Program-made: the position numbers and the translations under genes
Shown here: positions 60,969 to 64,000 of the stretch, piece by piece
Numbering within the stretch: the stretch's first letter is position 1
Layout of the letters: each line of letters opens with the position of its first letter
The notes under the pieces: model-generated
Seen by the model: the letters and a program-made list of their open reading frames with translations, nothing else
Databases searched by the model: none
Told to the model about the DNA's origin: nothing
Origin: Pteria penguin
Lineage: Eukaryota > Mollusca > Bivalvia > Pterioida > Pteriidae
Length of the DNA stretch: 64,000 bases
Assembly: GCA_035048485.1 (NCBI GenBank)
Contig: CM068590.1
Span: 558,001-622,000 of the forward strand
Direction of reading: 5' to 3'

Positions 60969-61496
60969 CCTGATGCACAATAGATTGCCATTTCCACCTT
61001 TATGTTGATTTTCAATTATTTTCTAATTTCTAATCACTTTTGTTCCAGTTTGGAGACAGTTGTTTCAAAACTAATACTTTTTATTTAATCATATTTTGTA
61101 TGACTACATTTTTGCAACAATACCATTTTAGATACATTTGTGAGTCATAATAACATGAGGAAATTACATAAAACATTTCCAAGTCAAGTCGTTGGTAGTG
61201 AAAACTTTATCTAGGGAAAGAATCAAACTCTTGAAATTACTACTGTAACAATAAAGTCTTTAAGAATCAAAAATGATTTACAGTATTCTACATGTAGTTC
61301 ATTAACTGAATATGTTCTCTCTTTTTCCGTTCAATCAAAGATTGAAAATCTTGTTCTGTTTCATAATTTATCAGACTTGTGAGGGGGTGGGTAATGAATT
61401 CCGAGACTTTATTCTGGCATTTTGAGGGGACAAGAAGGATATGCATGTGTATAGCATTACATATTGCGGCATCTGGTTTTGGTTTCTTTTGTTTGT

Positions 61497-61533
<37 letters not shown>

Positions 61534-63522
61534 ATTGTGATCAATCACCGTCCGTCGTTAACTTTTCACATTTTCGACTTCTTCTCCAGAACCACTGAAC
61601 AGAATTTGATGAAACTTGCTAAGCATGTAGTACTCATGGTCCCCTACAAGTGTTGTTGTTTTTCGTCCGGATTCATCAACAGGTGGCGCCACCACAGGCA
61701 AAAGTAGGTCAAAGAGGGTACCCTCCTTTGACAAACTTCTTCTTCAGACCGGGGGCATACAGAGACAAATCGATTGCATAGGAATGATCTAGAGGGATGT
61801 GTGAAGAAGTGTTGTTATTTTTGGTTCCGTTCCGAAATCAAATTTTTGACGTTTTTTTGTACTTGGTTAGTTTTAATGCAGAAAAGAGGCATCTTTTTCT
61901 TTTAGTAAACATTGATGCATTAATTTGGTTTAATTTGATCATTTTGATGGTAAGAAATACTACTGCGAAGAAAATTTTTCAATATTTTATGTTTTGGATT
62001 TTTTATGAATTTTTTAAGACTTTCAAGAAAAAGGGGGGTGGGATAATTGGTGTAAACATTTCACAGTTTGAACTTTTTCTTCGGAACCACTTGCTGGAAT
62101 TCAATGAAACTTGGCATGCATCAAATACTCAAGGTCCCCGACAAATGTGGTCATCTTTGTCAGGATCCATGAACAGGTGGCACCACCACAGACAAAAGTA
62201 GGTCACAGAGGGTACCCTCCTTTGACAAACTTCTTATTCAGATCGGGTGCATACAGCGACAAACCGACTGCATAGGAATGATTTAGAGGCATATGGGAAG
62301 AAGTGGTGATATTTTTGGTTCCATTCCGAAATCAAATTTTTGACGTTTTTTCATTTTTATTTTGGACTTTGTTATTTTAATGCATTAAAGAGTTATTATT
62401 TTCTTTTAGTAAACATTGATGCATTCATTTGGTTTCATTTAATCATTTCTATGGTAAGGAATGCTGGTGCGAAGGAATTTTTTCAATATCTCGATTTTTG
62501 AATTTTTTATGAATTATTTAAGACTTCCAAGAAAAGGGGGGGGGGGACAATTTTTCATATCTTCAACTTGATCATCTAGCTGTTCAGGTGAGCGATATAG
62601 GCCCATTTGGGCCTCTTGTTTTTTTTTTTTATAAACAAAAATCAAACTTTGTCAGATTTTGTGAGAATGATTCAACAACAATGTATGTCTTTAGTAGCAA
62701 GACTCTAACAGCAATGCATCATGTATTGAATTTTCAGTTTTCAGGGTTAAAACTGTTGTGGAAGGAGGGGATGAGGATAGCAGATATATATTTAGAAATT
62801 CTGCATCAAATGGCAGACGAGATAAACGCATTGTCAATCTCAGTGTTTTGTTTTGTTTTGTTTTGTTTTTCCTTTTTTGTGTTTTTTGGATTTCTTTTCT
62901 ATTATGTTTTTTTTATTTAAGCTGTTATCACTGGCATTGTTGCTGTTTAAAGGACTGAAGCTTTGAATTGGGTGGATGTCATATGGTGACCACCATATAC
63001 ACCACCTCAATTTTACAATTACTAAGTCTTTCGTCAATCATCTGGTTATTTTTCTACACTTACACGTAGGGCAAACTAGTCCTCTTACGTCTTGAATGAA
63101 TGAGCCATCATCATACGGAGATAATGAGTATGAAGTCACAAAGTCCAGAGAATATCATAAAAATTCCTACTGTGTACCAGTTCTATAGACATCTTGGCAA
63201 AAAACTCCAAACATTAATCTCTATTTAAGCTGAATCTTTCAATTTATATATTTTGTGCAGCGTCTTCTAGATTTTAATTTTACATTTATAAATTTACATT
63301 TATCCCACCTTAATCTCGGATAAGCTTAAACAGAAGATAAAGTCTGGAGTAACTAGGCCCAGATAACTTGTCATTTCGTAAGATTTGATCCATTTTCTTT
63401 GACTTACTCCATTTTCTTTTTCAGGTAATCAAGATCGTTTTCAACAAAGTAATTATCAACAAAATCGTAATCAAAGCTGGCAAAGAGGAGGTAACCAACG
63501 GCAACAAAACAGAGCATATTAA
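36922..63522 (+). CDS. EIF3C: Eukaryotic translation initiation factor 3 subunit c, complete gene of 21 coding exons
   Basis: eIF3c is a core PCI subunit of the eIF3 complex. In the cytoplasm it binds the 40S subunit and, through its acidic N-terminus, eIF1 and eIF5, helping start-codon selection. The exons (listed singly) total 2646 nt with continuous phase: 881 residues against about 913 in human. From the N-terminus: acidic-serine start ([20 protein letters not shown]), [12 protein letters not shown], the conserved [12 protein letters not shown] and KYNRDFE segments, a D/E and K/E low-complexity region (about 162-290), the conserved KMFAKDTEV and KFN-type segments, the central helical body, the PCI region (about residues 640-830) with [16 protein letters not shown] and [14 protein letters not shown], and a Q/N/R-rich tail with an RGG. 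Introns 4, 16, 17 and 20 are long mainly because of tandem arrays. Start chosen by homology to the human N-terminus. No frameshift or stop was found. Confidence 0.96.
37425..37490 (+). CDS. EIF3C: eIF3c exon 2
   Basis: Acceptor TTTTACAG, donor AAAAG|GTCAGT. Encodes [20 protein letters not shown], matching the human segment around [13 protein letters not shown]. Phase 2 in and out. Confidence 0.93.
37608..37676 (+). mobile_element. tRNA-like sequence, probably a tRNA-derived repeat
   Basis: TAGCTCAGTTGGTAGC resembles an A box, and GGTTTAAGTC a weak B box 40 bp on. The anticodon-arm region has GGCCTTGTGACTGAGAGGTC. The acceptor stem does not pair cleanly, so a functional tRNA is unlikely. It lies in eIF3c intron 2. 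Confidence 0.4.
37800..37876 (+). CDS. EIF3C: eIF3c exon 3
   Basis: Acceptor GGTTCACAG, donor ACAG|GTAAGG. Encodes [20 protein letters not shown] then SSVLT. The donor region is tandemly copied three times downstream (33-bp unit), with in-frame alternative donors at 37910 and, weaker, 37943. Confidence 0.9.
37877..37978 (+). repeat. 33-bp repeat of the exon 3 donor junction
   Basis: Units begin at 37877, 37910, 37943 and (partial) 37976, each starting GTAAGGTCAAG or GTTAGGTCAAG and ending in a copy of the exon end (GTGTTCTGAC or GATGTTCTGA). The unit length is a multiple of three and the first two units are open in the exon's frame. Confidence 0.92.
38089..38164. repeat. Interstitial telomeric repeats (CCCTAA)n
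   Basis: Two short runs of CCCTAA (38089-38123 and 38142-38164), each followed by TATCAGAGGGTC, so the pair arose by local duplication. It lies in eIF3c intron 3. TTAGGG is the usual animal telomere repeat. Confidence 0.92.
38365..38612 (+). mobile_element. tRNA-derived SINE in eIF3c intron 3
   Basis: Head GTGGCCTAGTGGTATCGCGC with B box GGTTTGAGTCC, body GGTGGGTCCGTTGCAAAGGT and GATGCCGTCACC variants (AATGCCGTCACCATATACGT), tail AAACAAAAATCAATCAATCA. A slightly different tRNA head from the copy at 24366. Sense to the gene. Confidence 0.85.
38836..38870. repeat. (AT)n microsatellite
   Basis: About 16 AT dinucleotides in eIF3c intron 3. Confidence 0.9.
39051..39169 (+). CDS. EIF3C: eIF3c exon 4
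   Basis: Acceptor GGATATTTCAG, donor AATGAG|GTAAGA. Encodes [20 protein letters not shown] then [18 protein letters not shown], strongly alike human eIF3c. The exon end plus donor is the seed of the 53-bp repeat that follows. Confidence 0.95.
39170..39442 (+). repeat. 53-bp repeat of the exon 4 donor junction, 5 copies
   Basis: Units start at 39170, 39225, 39278, 39331 and 39384, with a partial sixth donor at 39437. Each ends with a version of ATCAATGAG followed by GTAAGGATGAACGAG, a copy of the last bases of exon 4 and its 5' splice site. The extension from exon 4 runs into a stop at the end of the first unit. Confidence 0.93.
39585..42367. repeat. 49-bp tandem array reaching the exon 5 acceptor, about 56 copies
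   Basis: Core TTAACTCCCTACTTTTACCT then GTTTATTGTGTTCACTTTG. The array runs without a break into the 3' splice site of exon 5 (TTATGTTCACAG|TGTTGG), which is itself a diverged last unit. Some units keep the splice-site form GTTCACAGTGTTGAGG (near 40110, 40551 and 41141). A higher-order period of about 440 bp (9 units) is visible from 40020. Confidence 0.95.
42368..42493 (+). CDS. EIF3C: eIF3c exon 5
   Basis: Encodes [20 protein letters not shown] then [20 protein letters not shown], phase 0. Human has the same MNKNNAKAL..LRQK..KYNRDFE pattern. Donor GAG|GTAAGA. Confidence 0.95.
43238..43280 (+). CDS. EIF3C: eIF3c exon 6, acidic
   Basis: Acceptor TTTACTTCAG, donor GTTG|GTAAGT. The 43 nt encode [14 protein letters not shown], start of the acidic low-complexity linker. 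Confidence 0.88.
43853..43950 (+). CDS. EIF3C: eIF3c exon 7, acidic then basic, with tandem acceptor
   Basis: The acceptor reads TTATAGCAG, a NAGNAG tandem site: TAG ends at 43852 and CAG at 43855. Use of the first gives [10 protein letters not shown], of the second VDEESDEEE; both stay in frame. The exon continues [20 protein letters not shown] then LKQQ. Donor CAG|GTATCA. Confidence 0.88.
44763..44890 (+). CDS. EIF3C: eIF3c exon 8, poly-aspartate
   Basis: Acceptor CCTTGTTTCAG. Encodes M, nine D, then [20 protein letters not shown] and [12 protein letters not shown]. The DWD..S.SSSD and FLKK segments match the human linker. Donor AAAAA|GTAAGC, phase 2. Confidence 0.92.
44891..46013. other. 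eIF3c intron 8
   Basis: Holds a poly-T/poly-G run near 44995-45025, short tandem copies of AATTAAAGTTAATGGAAAT near 45220-45270, and a SINE at 45421. No exon seen. Confidence 0.7.
45421..45693 (+). mobile_element. tRNA-derived SINE in eIF3c intron 8
   Basis: Head GCGTGGCTTAGTGGTATCGC, B box GGTTCGAGTCACG, body GTCTTTTGGATGAGACAGTA and GGTGGGTCCGTTGCAAAGGT, tail AAACAAAAACCAGTCAATCA. Same subfamily as the copy at 38365. Confidence 0.85.
46014..46137 (+). CDS. EIF3C: eIF3c exon 9, lysine-glutamate rich
   Basis: Encodes [20 protein letters not shown] then [20 protein letters not shown], like the human stretch that ends in GGEWERV and a VPLVK motif. The acceptor ATTTGAAG|G has almost no pyrimidine tract, but it is the only AG between an in-frame TGA at 46009-46011 and the coding part. 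Donor AAG|GTATGG. Confidence 0.85.
46560..46822 (+). CDS. EIF3C: eIF3c exon 10
   Basis: The largest internal exon, residues 293-380. Includes [60 protein letters not shown] and ends MRGEMWE. Highly conserved with human ([19 protein letters not shown]). Acceptor TTATTTGTAG, donor AAAG|GTATGT. Confidence 0.96.
46823..47754. other. eIF3c intron 10 with telomere-like palindrome
   Basis: Mostly unique. A perfect 26-bp inverted repeat of telomere sequence lies at 47029-47054 (listed separately). No other element recognised. Confidence 0.7.
47029..47054. repeat. Head-to-head telomeric repeat palindrome
   Basis: TAGGGTTAGGGTTAACCCTA continuing ACCCTA: two TTAGGG arrays facing each other around GTTAAC, perfect over 26 bp. 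Confidence 0.92.
47755..47851 (+). CDS. EIF3C: eIF3c exon 11
   Basis: Acceptor TTTCTCGACAG, donor GCT|GTAAGT. Encodes [20 protein letters not shown] then [12 protein letters not shown]. Human has CLDCINEL..L and VGENI.EESE at the same place; this segment is moderately conserved. Confidence 0.92.
48241..48353 (+). CDS. EIF3C: eIF3c exon 12
   Basis: Acceptor ATTACTTCCAG. Encodes [20 protein letters not shown] then [17 protein letters not shown], matching [19 protein letters not shown] of human. Donor ACAG|GTAAGA. The last 47 nt plus donor seed the 49-bp repeat that follows. Confidence 0.95.
48354..48696 (+). repeat. 49-bp repeat of the exon 12 end and donor, 7 copies
   Basis: Units at 48354, 48403, 48452, 48501, 48550, 48599 and 48648, each beginning GTAAGATGTTACAAGCGTGT (or GTAAAATG) and ending with GTAGACAG or CACAGACAG. 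Each is a copy of the end of exon 12 with its 5' splice site. Reading on from exon 12 meets TAA at once (AGG TAA), so use of a downstream donor would end the protein early. Confidence 0.95.
48775..48870. repeat. 16-bp tandem repeat in intron 12
   Basis: Five to six copies of a unit around TCTTCTGTCCTGACTTCGG. It explains the R, S and Q-rich opposite-strand frame here. Confidence 0.85.
49216..49485 (+). mobile_element. tRNA-derived SINE in eIF3c intron 12
   Basis: Head GTGTGGCCTAGTGGATAAGG, B box GGTTCAATTCCC, body GTTCTGTCTTTCGGATGAGA and GATGCCGTCACCATATATGT, tail CATTAATCAATCAAG. Third sense-oriented SINE in this gene. Confidence 0.85.
49796..49919 (+). CDS. EIF3C: eIF3c exon 13
   Basis: Acceptor TGCTTTTTCAG. 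Encodes [20 protein letters not shown] then [20 protein letters not shown], matching human LKDEAQVCAII and TTEEVCRIYLLRI. Donor AAA|GTGAGT, phase 0. Confidence 0.95.
49920..49987 (+). repeat. 34-bp duplication of the exon 13 donor junction
   Basis: ACACCTCTACTATAAA|GTGAGTACTTTG at 49938-49965 copies the exon end and donor 34 bp downstream with one or two changes. The second donor (49954) is identical to the real one, but its use would shift the frame. Confidence 0.92.
50180..50209 (+). CDS. EIF3C: eIF3c exon 14, 30-nt microexon
   Basis: Acceptor TTTTTACTTTCAG, donor AAG|GTATAG. Encodes [10 protein letters not shown], aligned with the human KFDYKAH segment after TYY. It is phase 0 to 0 and a multiple of three, so skipping would keep the frame. 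The donor is weak. Confidence 0.85.
50576..50776 (+). CDS. EIF3C: eIF3c exon 15
   Basis: Encodes [40 protein letters not shown] and [20 protein letters not shown], then HSDVPTQ. Nearly the human sequence ([15 protein letters not shown]...[24 protein letters not shown]). Acceptor GGTTTCCTTAG, donor CAG|GTAAAG. Confidence 0.97.
50758..50965. repeat. Degenerate repeats of the exon 15 donor junction
   Basis: Phrases resembling GTACCCACACAGGTAAAGAG recur at irregular spacing (near 50828, 50866, 50915 and 50935 as CACAGGTAC or GCAGGTAAATAG). Less regular than the arrays in other introns, so this reading is tentative. Confidence 0.5.
51280..51405 (+). CDS. EIF3C: eIF3c exon 16
   Basis: Acceptor TGTGTGTTTCAG. 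Encodes [40 protein letters not shown] sequence (here [14 protein letters not shown]). Donor CAG|GTAAAT, phase 0. Confidence 0.97.
51507..51870. mobile_element. Interspersed repeat beginning TCCCCCCACCAGTGAAACCG
   Basis: The left end has GTGAAACCGAAGGGGACTTT, then CCGTCCGTCCTTCGGTCTGT, as in dispersed bivalve repeats I recall. No coding capacity. The right end is not defined. It lies in eIF3c intron 16. Confidence 0.5.
52040..52880. repeat. 29-bp tandem array before the exon 17 acceptor, about 28 copies
   Basis: Core TTTGTAATCATGAAGGAACT then CTTTGTACC, with several truncated units (TTTGTAATCATGTACC). It ends about 20 bp before the exon 17 acceptor. Confidence 0.93.
52902..53055 (+). CDS. 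EIF3C: eIF3c exon 17
   Basis: Acceptor TTATTTTCCAG. Encodes [40 protein letters not shown] and [11 protein letters not shown]. Human matches over [24 protein letters not shown]. Donor GCAG|GTAAGT. The last 40 nt plus donor seed the 55-bp array. Confidence 0.97.
53056..55360 (+). repeat. 55-bp array of the exon 17 end and donor, about 40 copies
   Basis: Each unit is GTAAGGTCCCTTAGT followed by a copy of the exon end (CTGGTGTCGGCCATGCTTAT ... TACATGGCAG). Most copies keep the GGCAG|GTAAGG donor; some have GGCAG|GCAAGG. A block of about 1116 bp (ending at 54240 and again at 55356, each followed by the same non-repeat sequence) is duplicated. Reading on from exon 17 stops at TAG within the first unit. 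Confidence 0.96.
55694..56010 (+). repeat. Tandem duplication of about 155-163 bp including the exon 18 acceptor
   Basis: ACATTGTTTTGATTCCTTAG near 55697 recurs near 55850 as ACATTGTTTTGATTCTTCTG, and both copies run on to GTATCTTCAAGCTCAYGAGA. The first copy therefore has a decoy acceptor and exon start at 55835/55836, 163 bp before the real one. Confidence 0.88.
55999..56192 (+). CDS. EIF3C: eIF3c exon 18, start of PCI region
   Basis: The acceptor GTATCTTCAAG is weak in pyrimidines. Encodes [60 protein letters not shown] and KMDAK. Human agrees over [18 protein letters not shown]. Donor AAG|GTAGTC is weak. The phase-1 entry is compelled by exon 17. Confidence 0.95.
56437..56587 (+). repeat. 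About 33-bp repeat leading into the exon 19 acceptor, 4-5 copies
   Basis: Units starting ATTTTACCTATGTACACC or similar begin at 56437, 56473, 56506 and 56539. The last, ATTTCACCTTTCTACAG at 56571-56587, is the real polypyrimidine tract and AG of exon 19. Confidence 0.88.
56588..56791 (+). CDS. EIF3C: eIF3c exon 19, PCI winged-helix part
   Basis: Encodes [60 protein letters not shown] and MIINEELM. The winged-helix of the PCI fold is expected here. Donor ATG|GTCAGT. The frame stays open through the donor into a repeat for about 90 more codons. Confidence 0.97.
56818..57028. repeat. 26-bp tandem repeat after the exon 19 donor, 8 copies
   Basis: Unit core CACTCCTCGCATCACAATGG then AGGTCA. It starts 26 bp after the donor. 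26 is not a multiple of three, so the open readthrough has a 26-residue period. Confidence 0.92.
57060..58094. other. eIF3c intron 19, remaining part
   Basis: Poly-T near 57105-57145. A duplication of about 50 bp (CACTGTGAATTGTGATTACT, then CACTGTAAACTGTGATTCCT) lies at 57239-57345, and a longer one around 57900-58090 (GAGTATATTTGTGAATCTGT twice). No exon seen. Confidence 0.65.
58095..58260 (+). CDS. EIF3C: eIF3c exon 20
   Basis: Acceptor TTATTTTTCAG. Encodes [40 protein letters not shown] and [15 protein letters not shown]. Human has [28 protein letters not shown]. Donor GGAA|GTAAGT, phase 1. Confidence 0.97.
58261..59185. other. eIF3c intron 20, left part
   Basis: No exon, RNA gene or element recognised before the tandem arrays. 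Confidence 0.6.
59190..60150. repeat. 53-bp tandem array in intron 20, about 18 copies
   Basis: Core GGTACCTAAGCATTTGGACC then ATGGCCTCCCAGTCCCATAA and CTCAGTGGTCTGG. The left units are more diverged and some are shortened. Confidence 0.93.
60375..60645. repeat. About 30-bp degenerate tandem repeat in intron 20
   Basis: Repeated GGTGGTGGCAGGGGTCACAG and GGGCATTCT phrases, eight to nine imperfect copies. Confidence 0.85.
60879..60965. repeat. (TA)n microsatellite, about 43 repeats
   Basis: Uninterrupted TA dinucleotides over about 87 bp in intron 20. Confidence 0.95.
61502..62622 (+). mobile_element. Non-autonomous interspersed element, about 1.1 kb
   Basis: The left end is TTAGCTCACCTGAGCCGAAG, where AGCTCACCTGAGC and GGCTCAAGTGAGCT form an inverted pair. 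The right end is CAGGTGAGCGATATAGGCCC then ATTTGGGCCTCTTG. Internally a segment of about 540 bp is repeated twice with divergence (CAAAGTAGGTCA-like AGTAGGTCAAAGAGGGTACC near 61702 and its counterpart near 62199). No transposase frame; probably a DNA element mobilised in trans. Confidence 0.75.
62623..63424. other. eIF3c intron 20, right part
   Basis: Contains TTTTG repeats near 62846-62875 and no recognised exon. It ends in two adjacent CTCCATTTTCTTT phrases that form the pyrimidine tract of exon 21. Confidence 0.6.
63425..63522 (+). CDS. EIF3C: eIF3c exon 21, C-terminal tail and stop
   Basis: Acceptor TTTTCTTTTTCAG. Encodes [20 protein letters not shown] then [12 protein letters not shown] and TAA at 63520-63522. 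The tail is Q/N/R-rich with one RGG, like the human tail that ends GGYRQQQSQTAY. Confidence 0.95.
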
Positions 63523-63895
63523 ACAGTCACCGTTATTTAGTATTTAAAGATTTTGACCTTTGTACTTGAGAGTTTTCTCAACAGCTAGGTATGGGAAAAC
63601 TGAAAGAAGGCAGAGCATTAGTTTCTGCATTTAATATGATCTATTTATTGTGGGGACGTTCCAAGTGCTATAAAGACTTATTTGTTTATCTCTGTCTGCT
63701 ATCATTACTAGAGACTTATCGGTAATAATGTAGCCATTCCATTGAGTGAGTACACCTCCTTGTGTAGGTCTACCCACCTCTGGAATGGCAAAATACAAAA
63801 TAAGTCAGTCATTGTTGGCTTTCATTTTATTACCTTTGATGAAAGATGTATTTGAATTGGTTAAACAAAAATAAATAACAGCGTGAGATATGACT
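63523..63895 (+). terminator. eIF3c 3' untranslated region with poly(A) signal
   Basis: AATAAA at 63870-63875 (within AAAAATAAATAAC) is the first good poly(A) signal after the stop, about 350 bp downstream. The cleavage site would lie near 63890; a GT-rich stretch (AAGTTTGTGTTTC) follows at 63896. Confidence 0.7.
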
Positions 63896-64000
63896 AAGTT
63901 TGTGTTTCATTTGACCTATAGATCATGCTCCTGTCTTCATATGAGATTTACTGGTTAAGGTAATCGAAGTTATATGGACATTCTATTTGCTGTTATTTGA

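Noticed and set aside
61797..62201. A 134-codon frame inside the interspersed element at 61502-62622
   Set aside because: F, I, L and N-rich translation of the non-coding element, broken in the second internal copy; no transposase signature.

Overview
The window is animal nuclear DNA, most likely from a bivalve mollusc. It has spliced genes with GT-AG introns, AT-rich non-coding sequence, several families of tRNA-derived SINE, and dispersed repeats of the kind that begin AGCTCACCTGAGC or end GGCCCATTTGGGCCTCTTG, which I know as common in bivalve genomes. Species cannot be settled from the sequence. There is no operon, prophage or CRISPR content.

Two genes are readable, arranged head to head. 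On the plus strand, positions 36922-63522 hold a complete gene for translation initiation factor eIF3 subunit c: 21 coding exons that join in frame to 881 codons plus stop. On the minus strand, from about 31.6 kb down to 14.09 kb, lies a SET-domain gene (KMT5A/SETD8-like N-terminal SET half, acidic linker exons, C-terminal Myb/SANT-like exon). The second half of its SET domain could not be found. A possible membrane-protein exon lies on the minus strand at 2078-2328.

The left part is satellite: an 8.8 kb array of a 31-bp unit (about 2889-11728) with a 2721-bp higher-order duplication, abutting a 39-bp array (11735-12150) that recurs at 17860-18720 inside the SET gene. The very long minus-strand reading frames across the 31-bp array are artefacts of a unit that mostly lacks stops in three frames.

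The most unusual feature is a recurrent architecture inside the genes. Many introns carry tandem repeats whose unit is a copy of an exon-intron junction. In eIF3c the exon end plus 5' splice site is tandemly copied at introns 3 (33 bp), 4 (53 bp), 12 (49 bp), 13 (34 bp), 17 (55 bp, about 40 copies) and, degenerately, 15. The 3' splice site side is copied at intron 4 (49 bp, about 56 copies), the end of intron 17 and intron 18. In the SET gene an acidic exon continues into a 39-bp (13-codon) array in which each unit ends with a TCAG|GTATGA donor. All nine donors are in the same phase, so any of them could splice in frame. Nearly every unit contains AG|GT. This looks like repeated capture of splice junctions by tandem duplication, and I treat it as the main candidate for something undescribed. 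All splice and homology calls were made by eye from sequence; no search or transcript data was available.
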